Shown here in pieces: positions 33,130-45,170 of a stretch of DNA of 64,000 nucleotides. The notes beneath the pieces were generated by a model. That model had not been told where the DNA came from. It saw only the letters and a list, made by a program, of their open reading frames with translations, and searched no databases. Each line of letters begins with the position of its first letter. Position 1 is the stretch's first letter. The stretch is taken from assembly GCF_030247185.1 (NCBI RefSeq), contig NC_080572.1:208659435-208723434 (forward strand), given 5' to 3'. This stretch comes from Malaya genurostris. Taxonomy: Eukaryota; Arthropoda; Insecta; Diptera; Culicidae. Made by a program: the position numbers and the translations under genes.

Positions 33130-34800
33130 TTCCCGGTAGTTCTAAACTCAAAGCTAGTTCTTCTACCTACTAGCAACTGTGTTCTGCTGTCAGACATCAT
33201 CTTCTCTATAGTTTATATATGAAATCACGCTCAAAAATCCCACAAGTTTTGAACTTTGGGAAACTATCACATATAAATGCGGGTACAGGCACAGCACTGC
33301 AGTGATGTGGTTGCGTATAAACGCATATAATCTATCGCCCCCGCCAGTGCGATTTACCGAATTGTGGCATACAGCAGCAACCACTTTTAACTAAATCCTA
33401 ATGCTTTTTGTGGAAACAGCATCCTTCGCATCAAATCTACCGTAGACTACCGTTCGTAGATCTTGAATTGGGGCTCGGTTCTTATTCTAAAATACTGGAC
33501 CCATATATTACCAAGGAAAAACCAAATGGATATTATGTTCAAATGACGACCAGCTTCCACATGGAAAAACCGTTGTCGAATCAATCGGCGATAAAATAAA
33601 AAGAAGACACCAATCGTCATCGCACTGACCGACACCATGCCATCTGCCGTACTCGGGACCGAAGCGAAATTGGTTGGTACGATTTATGCGCTAAAATCAG
33701 TTGACCAGCAGCGCAATTCTTCGGCCTCTGCCACTGACAGCTCGCCGGCTAGTTGACCTATGACGACATCGCAACCAGAAACAGCATCATAACGCATTTT
33801 TGCACGCCAACTGATTGGGTACTGGTTTTCAGGTTGTTGGAATCGATAGTGTGTTTGCGTGTGCGATGGAACGTGTTTTTCTACCCTTATTCGCTATATC
33901 ACACATCAAATCAACTATGTTTGTGTGAAGTTCATCAAATCGGACGCATTTTGACAACTTATGCGTTATTTTTTTTACGTTTTTATTAGTTGTTTGCAAA
34001 TGGCTTTTATGCTGTCGTTTCATTGGTTGATGAGTTTTTATTACAGCCTATTACAGGTTAATTGATCTTTCGGACCCGTTAGCTGTGGAGAAGTTGTACT
34101 TGGAGTGACGCATCCTACTCATCTTTTCCAACGCAGTTTGGTTCACGCGAAACTGAATACAGTGGTGAATACATTTAACTTATCAAATACAATGTTACCG
34201 TTATAACGTCGGTATGAACATTTTTTTTTGTTGTTGTGAACGGTTCCATAACAACTAAGAATGAGATTTAAAAAGTATTAGAGCAATTTTAGACCAGGGT
34301 AACAAGTTACCAGATTTCAAATTTTTCGATATGGATGAAACTCCGGAAGTATTTTCAGTGTGGTTTGCACGGATAGAAAAACTGATACGACTAACGGCTG
34401 ATTTTTTAAAATTTCTTATGGATTTTTATATGCACTTGCCTCGCAGCATTGTAACTCGGAAACTGTTAAGTGTAGGAAAATGGTGTCAAGAAGAATTGGA
34501 ACACTAACCGAAAAAAGCAATCATTGGATATTATGGATATCTAATGTTTAACCATCTTTTAACGCTAATTCGATTGGTCTTCTTTCAACCCTAGAACGCT
34601 CTCGTCACTTTTTCTATACGTAAACGCTCTCTGGGGCTCTCGTTTCAATATATTTACAAATAAACGGATCAGTTTCAAGCCAAAATCTTTCGCAAAGAAG
34701 TCTCTAGAATAACGTTAAGGTCAATTTTACCACGCAAAAGATTTTTTTTATCGCAAAACTAGGCCCTAAAAACATCAGATTGAATAATCGTGAAGGTTAT
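33130..34800. other. upstream flank of cuticle gene 2
   Basis: 33130-34020 looks single-copy and may hold promoter-distal control DNA. Opposed 60-78 codon ORFs show no domain. 34265-34440 is a diverged copy of the repeat at 1005-1200. Confidence 0.4.
33212..33217 (-). promoter_or_regulatory. TATA box of the 32583-33126 cuticle gene
   Basis: TATAAA (in the context ATATATAAAC) on the minus strand, about 86 bp upstream of the proposed ATG at 33126. A second TATA-like string (TATAGAG) follows directly. No perfect TCAGT initiator was seen at the expected distance. Confidence 0.5.
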
Positions 34801-35210
34801 AGTAAGCCGTAAACCGCGTAAAAACCTCGCACAAAGAAAACCGCGTAACTTCGGAAATCCGGGTAAAAAAAACGCAAACTGATGGAATTTTTTGTTGACT
34901 TTGGGAAAAATTTTGATATTTCCGAAATCGAAAACTTTTTCTTTAAGCCAAATGTCTTAGAAACATCGAGATCCGGTGTATTCTTAAATGGTTTTATTTT
35001 TTTGAAAATATCGAAAATTTTCTAAATGTCAGAGTTGACTTCAGAAATAATTTCGGGACAAACACCAGATCTCGACATTTCATGAATTTGTAAGATAAAC
35101 CAATAAAACCGGATAACTTGGAAAACTCGTGTTAGAAAACCGCGTTATTTCGGAAATCTGCGTAAAAAAAAACTGCATAATTCTGAAGATCAGTGTAAAA
35201 AAACGTGATT
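34800..35210. repeat. GCGTAAAAA-type degenerate minisatellite with CGAGAT motifs
   Basis: Repeated AACCGCGTAA, TTCGGAAATC and GCGTAAAAAAAA blocks at 34803-34875 and 35125-35208. These flank a region with inverted CATCGAGATC / GATCTCGACATTTC strings (34965 and 35080). Confidence 0.6.
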
Positions 35211-37410
35211 AATCTACCTAGCAGTAGGATGATACCTTTTTTATCAATCCGCATGTGTTTTTTGCATGGATATTCTTAGGTGTTTTAGTTCTCATGACAT
35301 TATTTTAATTATCGTCGTTTCAAACGGCAAATTGAGATTTTAATCACTCATTACACTGCCCATACTTGCATATCAGTCCCATATGGAAAATCGGCATGTC
35401 GAGAAAAAGACGATTAAAATTTTGTTTCCAATTTTTTTTATTTATTGTGCTATCTAATGCTAAATCATAGTATTATTACATAAAATATCGGTAATACACC
35501 TTTGCTATTCCAGTATTGCAACAAATGAAATTATTGAAATTTGCAATGAATAAGACTGATATGCGGGTATTTTGCATATGGGACAGACATGAGTTGATAT
35601 TTTTTTCACATTTTACAGGATAAACCCTCAACTTTTATTGAAATTTCTGAGAGTATATTGAGGATGGATTGCATTCCTCAAGCTAACTCAAAATTGGCGA
35701 AAATCGATATGCGACTGATATGCGAGTATGGGCAGTACACTGTGATGTCGAAACTACAAATCGTATCGAATTTTAATCTTAACGTATGACAATCGATTGA
35801 ACATTCCATGAGATGTCGAAGTAAGTTCCACTTTAGAGTTTTTCGTCATCATTTATGGTACTTCCAGAGCCGGTATTCAGGAACTAGCATAACCCAAAAT
35901 GATTCGAATGGCCATAAATTCATACGACAAACAATTTACATCTTCTATATCGGTATGAATTTTAAAAACTCATCATCTGTAATTCCAGAATTGGATAAAA
36001 TTTCCCAATTTTCTATGGGACCATAAGTCCTTAAATTTACATTTTTGCTTTTGAAGTTTGATTTGGCCATTTTGAGAAAATGATTCGATACTGGAACCGG
36101 AATTCTAAAATCGGTGTAGCTGAAATCAGTTAAATTTACCTGAGGAGTTTGTAGACATCTTTGAGAAATTGTAGAGCGAATTAAATTTTCCGAATTAAAT
36201 TTTCCGAATCGAAAACTGAATACCGCTTAAACTGAAATAAACTTATTTGGTTATCGACTATCCAAATCTGCAAACCCGATAAACCTGATTAATTTATGTG
36301 AAATGGACATTTTTATACTAATCACCCTGTATCTCCTGAACCAGAAGTCGTATCTGACTAAAAAGTAAGATGTTTTATAGGATTTTAAGACCTCCCATTT
36401 GAATCATAGATGGTTCTTAGATTTCGTTTGAGTCTTAGATCGGTTCAGGCATCTACGAGAAAAATGAATTGCATTATTTTAATTTCGTTTCACATATCAT
36501 CCTGTGGTTCCGCCATCAGAAGTCGGATCCAAACGTATTTCAGGAACCTTGTTTGGGAGTATACTACTTTTCATATGAATCTGAGTTTGTAGAAAACGGT
36601 TTAGCCATCTCCGAGAAAATTGAGTGAAATTATTTGTCACGCACGCATTTACTGATCTCGACGAACTGAGTCGTATGGTATATGGGTGTTATGTTCTTCC
36701 AGCATTTATTGCTGTAAGTAGTTTAAATCAATATAATTATGGAATTGCTTTTAACTCGAAAATGCTGCCATCATCTGGTTTACGTATGTCATATTCGAAC
36801 GATTATGTTGCCAAAAAAACCGTGCCAAAATCGATCCCAGGTAAAATGTCATGAAAAAAGATGCTGTACACAGTCTTCTTAGTACTTAGAAGCAAATGAA
36901 TGTAATAGTATAAAAAATCGTGTTTAACGTTGCTCCCAAGCTTTGCTTTATCATACAGCGCTCAAAACTTCTACTGCTGGAATAGGGGACAAAGTCGTCT
37001 ACAAAAAAATATCGATATCTCCATTGAAAATGGACGGATTATAACAATCTATGGCTTGTTGGATAGCTATTAGCGTGCGGAATCTAAGCATGAAAACATA
37101 TTCTGTTTTCAATTTCAAGTGTGACAAATACTATCAAAAAACAGAAAATTTTGACATAAGACTTTGTATAAATCAAAAAGTAAACATCCGATCTCAAAAC
37201 CATTCAATGGCGTTCTGAGTGACGGCGAGACCTTTCATTTACGACTAATTTGATCAAAATCGGTCCAGCCATCTCTGAGATCTCGACCTCTTTGTTGACA
37301 ACACAAGTACAGACACACACACACGGACATTTGCTCAGTTCGTCGAACTGAATCGATTGGTATATGACAATCGGCCCTCGGGGCCTTGGAAATTTTTTCT
37401 AAAGTTAGAG
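35205..37410 (+). repeat. modular dispersed family, long copy A
   Basis: Starts AAACGTGATTAATC then TACCTAGCAGTAGGATGAT. It runs through modules with CCTGTATCTCCTGAACCAGA and CGGTTTAGCCATCTCCGAGA, and ends ATCGATTGGTATATGACAAT then CGGCCCTCGGGGCC near 37380. It is collinear with copy B at 53438-55440 over its length, apart from the 382-bp insertion at 35355-35736, the AC expansion in copy B and small indels. Confidence 0.85.
35355..35736. mobile_element. 382-bp TIR element (MITE) inserted in copy A
   Basis: Inward ends ACTGCCCATACTTGCATATC and ACTGCCCATACTCGCATATC, then AG. Related TGATATGCG strings recur inside. The paralogous copy B reads CATTACACTGTGATG without the insert. The empty site implies a 2-bp duplication, AC (or TA, if the ends are placed two bases out). 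No ORF, so non-autonomous. Confidence 0.85.
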
Positions 37411-37700
37411 CAAATTCTATACCTATTTTTAATATTTATAAATTAAAGTACAATGGTTTGCCATATTTAAGATGTGTTCCAAGTTGGAATATACTCCACC
37501 TTTTGATTGTTTACAAGTTCAAACATTAATGCGATAGTTAGTAATGGATCGATCGCTAATCAAATAACTATGCAAATAAAGCAATTCGAAATTTTGTAGT
37601 AGTAGTGTTAAAGATTTCTCAGTTGATCAGTATCTAATCAGAGATACAAAGTGGAAAAATGACACGCGAATACAACTATGAAAAGAAAACCGCGAAAGTG
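37411..37700. other. short gene-free AT-rich stretch
   Basis: No recognisable feature between the end of copy A and the tRNA-like B box at 37705-37735. Confidence 0.45.
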
Positions 37701-37701
37701 T

Positions 37702-37738
37702 TACCGCAGAGATGAGACTCGAACCCGTCACTAGCTTC
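37702..37738 (-). other. tRNA-like B box next to LINE remnant
   Basis: On the minus strand GACGGGTTCGAGTCTCATCT carries the B-box consensus GGTTCGANTC. No A box or cloverleaf could be completed. Likely a SINE or tRNA fragment. Confidence 0.4.
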
Positions 37739-37741
37739 TAT

Positions 37742-38842
37742 CCGGGGAAAAACACAGATGAATGTAATCTATACGGATCTAAAAGCTGCTTTCGACAAAA
37801 TTGACTATAAAATACTGTTGTGCAAATTGTATTATCTCGGGTTTTCTGCTCAGCTTGTGTCGTGGTTAAACTCGTATCTTTCTGGTAGGATTTTACGAGT
37901 AAAATTGGACAATTGTACGTCATTGCAATTTTCGAATAGTTCTGGAGTTCCACAAGGCAGTAATTTGGAACCATTGCTATTCACACTGTTCTTTAACGAT
38001 GTTTCATTGGCTCTGGGAGATGGTTTCAAACTGATATATGCAGACGACTTAAAATTGTATGTCGTAGTTCGAACTGTGGGGGATTGTCGGCGATTACAGC
38101 ATCAACTACAACTCTTCGTCGATTGGTGCTGCGTGAATAAACTTTTTATCAACATTTCAAAGTGTCAGGTGATGACGTTTCATCGTAATATGCATCCTGT
38201 TGAATTCGGCTACTGTATTGGTGGTTCAGTCCTGACCTTAGAGTGAACCTGGTGAATGATTTGGGAATATAAATGGATGAAAAATTGACATTCGATTCAC
38301 ATCGATCATTAATAAACACGAAAGCGTTACGTCAATTGGGATTCATTTCTTAAATCGCTATGGAATACAAAGATCCACACTGTTTGAAGGCTTGGTACTG
38401 CTCACTGGTTCGGCCAATCCTTGAGACCGCGTCAGTTGTTTGGTTTCCTCATCAAATTCCGTGGTGCATGCGAATTGAACGTGTTCAAAAACGCTTCGTT
38501 CGATTGGCACTGCCGTGGCGAGATCCAGCAAATCTGCTACCCTATCCTGATAGATGTAAACTAATTGGAATCGGTACTTTGCAACGTCGCCGAAAAATTC
38601 AGCAAGCATTGTTCGTCGCCAAATTGAATAACGGAGAGATTGATGCACCTGAGTTACGTTGTGAAATGAATTTTCGGACACCGAGTAGAACACTGCGAAA
38701 TGCAACTCTGCTTTAGCACAGATTCCACAGGACTCTTTTCGGATATAATGAACCGATAGCCGCAGTCGAAGATTACTTGGAGTTTGGTGAATCATCTAGT
38801 CGCTTTGCTAGTAAAATTAAACGATGTGCCATTATGTTTTGA
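37742..38842 (+). pseudogene. non-LTR retrotransposon reverse transcriptase, C-terminal half
   Basis: 5'-truncated LINE ORF2. Motifs in order: VIYTDLKAAFDKIDYKI (first catalytic Asp), SGVPQGSNLEPLLFTLFFND, LIYADDLKLYVVVRT (YADD box intact), FVDWCCVNKLFINISKC. After a frameshift near 38240 come VNDLGI and LTFDSH, then LKAWYCSLVRPILETASVVW, IERVQKRFVRLAL and LPYPDRCKLIGIGTLQRRRK (thumb/connection region). Stops interrupt at about 38267, 38351 and 38713; the frame then resumes and ends in TGA at 38840-38842. Endonuclease and ORF1 are missing. Jockey-like in motif order; the clade was not resolved. Inactive but younger looking than the fragment at 22045-22590. Confidence 0.92.
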
Positions 38843-38975
38843 CAATGTTTTACAATATTTATTTTTTATGTTATTTATTTAGTATGTAGTTAGCCGTTTT
38901 TAGATTATTGTAGTTGTTTTGTTCTTGTTTTTGTTCCGAGAGACATAAACGGAAATAAACAAATAAATAAATGAA
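38843..38975 (+). repeat. LINE 3' UTR ending in TAAA/ATAA repeats
   Basis: AT-rich 3' tail of the reverse transcriptase remnant, ending AAATAAACAAATAAATAAAT, a typical microsatellite-like LINE 3' end. Confidence 0.7.
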
Positions 38976-39229
38976 TATTCTTTTGAAAAAGTATATAGTA
39001 TTTCAGTTCGGAGATCAAAAGGCTGACACTTCCGGAGATAGTACCGTAAAAATTTCGTAACCGACAAATTGACAATTTTTTTTTTCAAAAAGTAACTTCA
39101 GCTCAAATATATTGTTGCTGGTACTTTTGGATTCCGGAATGTGATATAATAAACAAGGGGTGGCTGTTCACATTCTTGTTTCCAATTATTTCAAGCAAGT
39201 GTAAATAAAAAATTTCCAAATATTTTGAT

Positions 39230-40440
39230 TGCAATGTCGTGTTCCAAAATATCCAAAATTAGGATCGAAATGTAAATCAATAAATTTAAGTATATTCTGT
39301 GATTAGAATGGCTATTGCTATCAATACTGGTTTACCATTCATCTATTATCTTGTTCTAAAAAGTTCACCAGGAGCTCATTTTGATAGGCGCTCTCTAAGT
39401 CAATTCCGGTTTGCACGAACAAGACATAACCTCACAAAATGCACTGAATGAACATCATTTCATCTGTTTTTCAAAGAAGGACGAATCTTACAAAAGTAAA
39501 CAAATCGAGTTTCTCTCTCCTACCAATAAATTCTTCATAATCCTACAATTTTGCCTAAAAAATCTGATTCTACAAAAATCTCAATCTTAGTAATACAAAG
39601 AACTTTAAAGGGCGTAATTGTCATTCCATTTGCTTACGAAAGTTTCGCCCTCCGTGTTCCATGCAAACAAACAGGGCGATACTTCAATTCCTAGTAAGGA
39701 AGGGAGAAACTATTTGTTTTCTTTATTTTTGATGGTTTCCGAACCTTTTACTACTGGGAATAATAAATGATACGATAAAATTACCCGAATATTTATCTTA
39801 GTCACGAAAACCAACTAATTTCACAAAAAATGCGCAAGGGCGTAACTTCATCATTCACACAGGAAGCATAAAAGTAAACAAATCGAAAAAGGGCGAAACT
39901 CTTTTTATGTTGATTTATTCAGTAGATATAGAAGGAAAGTGGTAAAATTTGCATACTTTTTAAAGATAAACGAACAGATCATCGACTAATCAAAAATTGA
40001 TCTGAGAATATACGATGATTTCTAAATACGATTTGAAACCAAAGTCGAAAAATTCATCAATGTTTTTCTCCATTTGCTATCATTGATAGATTCGCCGTTC
40101 TTTGAAAAACAGCTGATTTGACGAATAACGGTGGTTTTTAGGTTTTTCAAGATGACATCACAAATGAAAACTCCAATAACACGTTTTCAAGTTAGAACGA
40201 CCACGTAAACAAACCACGTTTGCTGTCAAATGATGTTCATTCAGTGAATTTTGTGAGGTTATGTCATGTTCGTGCAAAACCTAATTGACTGCAAAAGCGC
40301 CTATTGAAATGAGCTCCTGATTAACTTTTTGAGTTGGTTCAAGATAATAGATGACAGCATAAATGTTAATCATAGACCTAAATTTATCGATCTGTATTTC
40401 AATCTTAATTTTGATGAATACTTTAAAACACGCCTCAATG
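39230..40440. mobile_element. long inverted-repeat element, arms about 300 bp
   Basis: The left arm (about 39230-39490) matches the reverse complement of about 40075-40440. Shared blocks include CATCTATTATCTTG, CAGGAGCTCATTT, ATAGGCGC, TTTGCACGAAC, ATGACATAACCTCACAAAAT (one base different on the left), CACTGAATGAACATCATTT and TTTTTCAAAGAA. The middle carries several AAGGGCG strings and no ORF. Related single arms appear near 9780-9840 and 21447-21515. Non-autonomous; superfamily unknown. Confidence 0.75.
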
Positions 40441-43400
40441 GATTTAAAAAAAAATGAAAATTATTGATTTACACTTGCTTGAGATAATTGAAAACATAAA
40501 TGTTGGCTGGGAAAATTTTCGGACACCGAGTTGTTTTTCACGCATATTCATTCGATGCGATACTTGTTCACTGTCGGCGGCTGAGATAGTAAAACAAGTA
40601 GAAACAGATAAGATGGAGCAAGCAAAACTTCAAATGACTAGCCATGGTTATTAAATTTAACAATGAAACCAGTGAGTCTGATTTGAGTATGACAACAAGG
40701 CGTTTAAAGGCGTTAAACTGTTCCTTAGTGCGGTCAAAGAAAGAATATTATCGTCCGGGCACGGAACTGCAGGTGGCATAATAGTTCAGCATAAACTGTT
40801 ATGCACTGACGAGTCTAAGACGAAACGTAAAGATAATGATTATTACTGTTTTTAACTAGTTAGATTACTAGTTTGGAAAATAATAAACCTCGAAACCATT
40901 AATCAGAACCAATGCCAGTGTATATTCACGATGAGACATGAGATAAAAACTTGGGAGGCATTTCTCATTGATTGTGAATGAACAGTTCAATTAAGGTTTC
41001 CTAGTAACTTCTACGAAGCGCCTCTCTAGAAAATTGCAGGATGGTGCAACAACACATTCTGAAAAAATATCACGCCCGGCATTCCATATCACGCCAAAAA
41101 CATTGGGAAAGCTCATCTTTCAACCATCCTTTATTGTAAAATATCCTGCCGGATGCCGCATAAACTACGGTAGACCTATTCAAGAGGTAAAATTCATAAA
41201 CCCAACGTATTTTCATCACTGTTTTCTCGTTCCAAAGCATTTAACACGAATTATTTACGCTTTCCGTAATAAGCAAGTGTTCGAAAGGGCGAGGTTCCAG
41301 TCAGTGTGATTTAATTAACAATTTCGTGTCTGTTTTCCACGGCCGGTAGCTCAGGAAACCTGCAAAAAAAATAGAGAACGAGGACAATCGGTCACGAAGC
41401 GACCGATGAGATGCTGGATGGTTTTATAATTTTGTTTTTACCCTTCAGCTGTAATTACGCTTCTCACACAAATTAGCGGAAATTTTTCCGCGCCATTTCC
41501 TATTGTATTATGCTAGATTTTCTACTTCACTTCCGTCTGCTGCTTGCATCTCATTATTGCTTCAGAACATATTTTTTACCAAGAATCGCCAGGATTGTGA
41601 CCGGGAGCCAATCAGCCCGTCGACCTGATGAAGTGGAATAATTTTCCCAGGGGATTTTCCACTGATAATCAGAAGCATCGGCGATCATCGGCCAGATCGA
41701 AATCGATAACGTACATTTCTTGGAATAGTTTTTATTTTGTTTTTGCATTTTCCCGGTTCATCAACTTTAGCTAGATCGTTAGTGCTGTATTCTGCATAAT
41801 GAAGTGTACCAATGAAGTATTAATTGAATATGAACGGGTTTGCTCAGGTTTATCTTCTTTCATTAATTTTCATATTGGCTAAACAGATAAACTGACTGAA
41901 CAGTGATTTCATATTCCATGCAAATTGAAACGGGTTCACACGTGTTTTCATTTTACCTTCGAACCAGTCTGGATTCTCACCAAATAAAATCATTTTTCCA
42001 TCTTCATAAAAACTGTGCTTATTTTTTGGCTTGGTTCAATTACATCTCAAAATTGGCATCTGAAATCGTATTCCTTTTTTCAAGTGACAATCGAGCAGTG
42101 AACCTAATCTGTAAGAAACCGAAACCACAAAAGTTTTTTCCCCAAAAACTCGAACGAGAAAAACTTGGTCCGTTTCTTTCACTCATTATCTCATTTCAAC
42201 CGCAACGGATCCGCTTGTTTCCCAGACCGTTCGTCCTGTTGCGAACCGGCAGATATACATCAACAAAACATCCTTCAACTAGACCGGGAACAATCCTAAT
42301 ACTGTTATTTGGCGAGGAAGATACGATATAATCCTAAAATTGACATTAATCTGATTATTTTAAATGATCTCGGGTTTCCCCACAGCCGACAGCAATTTTC
42401 TTCTGACAGTAAACTCATGAACCGTTGACGGAAGCGAAATTGGCTTTGAATATCTGGTTCCCGTCCGTTCCCAAATCAACACAAGAAGTTCAACGGAAAT
42501 GTTCAACCATTCGCTCTCTTTCTCTTGTTATCTCGGTGCAGATAGAACGACAACCGCTTTCCAAGAAATTAGATTCCGTCGAAAGACGGAGCAGATTGAC
42601 GTTATTTTTATTTTGTTTTTGTTGGGTTCAATACTCATGTCCTTTTTCAGTGCGTTCATTAAACCCACTGCAATGGGGTGAGGCTCCAACAGAAATCTGC
42701 AGATAATATTGCCTGATTATTGTTTAAACAGATCAAGAAGGCTCATATTGGTGCCACTTTTTGAAAACTAATTTTGATTTTGATTATGAAAATCGTCGCT
42801 CTCCTGAAGTTTAGAGGCAACCGAAAGTCCATGGCGTATTGCAAGAATTTCCAAAATAGACTCCTTGGGAACGAAATCGGTTTCGGAAGCAATTAATTAG
42901 TCTGAAAATTTGAGAAAAAGATGTTTTTTTCAATACTTGACTTTCGAAACTACTTAAAATTTAATGAAAAAAAGGTAGAAAAATGAAATGGAAAGAAATT
43001 AGCGAAAACAAGAAAACTGTTGATGAATATTCTCAAAGTCCGCATCGCCACTTACATTCTTAGGAAAACAGTCAATGTTGTAAAACACCAGTTTCCTGCA
43101 TTAAACAATTTTTTCAATAGAAAAAAGGCGAGCGGATAATGTCAGAGACATAACCAGATTGACGTGAATACGAATAACAATGGCTTGCTGAAACTCAAAC
43201 TGTGCCCTTATAAAGCACGATATCCACAGGGCCAAGAAAAGGCTTTATAAAACATGTATACAAACAATAAGTTCAACATCAAATATGTTTAAATACAACG
43301 AAAGTATTGGAAATATTAGAAATAGTTCCTCACAACAACGCATGCACTATCCAAAATAATAAACCTTTGAACTAGAGTTTTTTTTTACAAAACAGTGGAA

Positions 43401-45035
43401 ATATTCTGTGAGGAATATTATACCTTGTACCTAGAACCTAGAATCGTGACCTCCACCACTAATATAACTTCGTTGACGTTTCAATTACTGCATATTTATT
43501 GTCATCACAATCGGTCGTTTCTTGTACAAAATTATTTTAAATAGACTAATATGATTAAGCTGATCGCTTGGTGGATGTTAGCATTAATCAGCACCTCATA
43601 TAATAAAAATTCGAAGAACGCAGGGTAGTTTCCAATGTTCGTCTAATACGTTAATGAAGGTATTGCGTCAGGGTTTTCATCTCTTTATAGGGCACCAGGT
43701 TTTGTTAGTTTAAATTTTCGAAATATACAGATTTTTATTTTTGGCATTCTTTGCATCCTCGTCTCGGTTCCGTATAAAGCCAGGGTCCAAAATTTTATCG
43801 TGGTTTCGAAACTACACCCTAAATATAATGCTAGTATAAAGATTCTTCAATTTCAATACATCCACATCAATACATTCATTTTCGCATTGCGTGTGCCCGT
43901 CGTAATTGAATGTGTTGGTGACGGCGCAAACTTTTTTCAACTTCCGTAGAATCTGATTATTCTTCTTTAAGAAATGGCAAAAGCTCATATAATTCTTCAT
44001 GATGACCTGTAGGCAGAGCTGCTAAATGTCACCATCAACTAGCAACTTTGCACGACGAAGATTGGAAAGTTTATGTCGCTGGACTGCTGCCAACCAGGCT
44101 AAGACCAGTCATCATATATTGAGTGTCTGAGAGCCGATCTGTCATTACTTAAATTCTCTTGACATTACACTCACCAGGACGCTCATTGATTGCCGATGCG
44201 ATTGATATTATCTTCATTTCTCCAGTCACTGTTTGATTACGATGTGACTAAATATTAATCAAGCATCATAAACATTGAATTGAATCCATTTACACCAATA
44301 ATCTCCGAAGTCCGATGACTTTTTGCAAAGAACAATGAACTATATCAATTTATGTTTATGTTATTACTCTCATGGAATTTTTTTACTTCAACAGGGAATA
44401 GGAGAATGAGAGAGAACACACAAAAGTCGTCTGTCTTTGACTGAGTATACTTCTACTTGGCCATAGAACTATCGAGTAGTATGACATTTGACAGACACTT
44501 TGACAGTACCGATAACAGTTGACGATGATTTTAGTCAATCTGTCAAGGTCATTTGACAATTTCAACTCTGCCTGTAGGACTGAAAAGTGCCTTGAATTGC
44601 CATTGCCGATGGGATCTGCAGTTAGGTAGAACTGAAATGGCTCCCGACCGAAATTAGAATTTAAAATTGATTGTGAGTTCCAATTGGATTTCAAATAGAA
44701 TGAAACAATCGGTGGAATCAGTAGGAGCATTCGTAACTTACAAGGAATTTCGACTCAAATTTCGGACAACTTAACTGAGCAGCGGTGTTTACAAACACTG
44801 CGCTCCCATTGAACTCTGCCGACTTCCACTGTTGCACCCTGGAAACGTAAATCACTGTTAAAATGTGCCAATGAAGTTCCTTTACATTATTTTGTTGCTC
44901 GCTTCATTCCAAAAGCGTGAGATCGTCGGTGTTTCTCTCACGTATGTCTTGCATCGATAACCGTTGCACAGAAAAAAATGAAAAAAAGATGAATTTATAC
45001 CGACACAGAAGCAGATATATTCACGACTTATTTTT
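40441..45035. other. gene-free stretch
   Basis: 40775-40835 is a half copy of the foldback family (GACGAGTCTAAGACGAAACG). 43137-43176 is the third ATGTCAGAGACAT block. 41330-42710 is less AT-rich with ORFs of 82-142 codons, none with a domain, and may be single-copy DNA. Nothing else recognised. Confidence 0.4.
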
Positions 45036-45039
45036 CGAT

Positions 45040-45170
45040 TTATTCGCGTTTCGCCTTCGACATATCAGTGCTTAAAGCAGTTCAAATTGAACCGCCATCT
45101 CCACCTAACAGTTCATTTTGAACCGCTAAGCACTGATGAGCCGAAGGCGAAACGCGCAGAAATCGAAACG
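45040..45170. repeat. foldback repeat family, copy f (founder-like unit next to the array)
   Basis: Left arm TTCGCGTTTCGCCTTCGACA then TATCAGTGCTTAAAGCAG. Right arm CTAAGCACTGATGAGCCGAA then GGCGAAACGCGCAGAA. The arms are inverted over about 75 bp. The 238-bp array begins inside the right arm. Confidence 0.8.

Noticed and set aside
38358..38795. 145-codon minus-strand ORF
   Set aside because: Antisense of the LINE reverse transcriptase C-terminal region.
41903..42331. 142-codon plus-strand ORF
   Set aside because: No signal peptide, domain or codon pattern of a gene; surrounding sequence has no splice or promoter cues.
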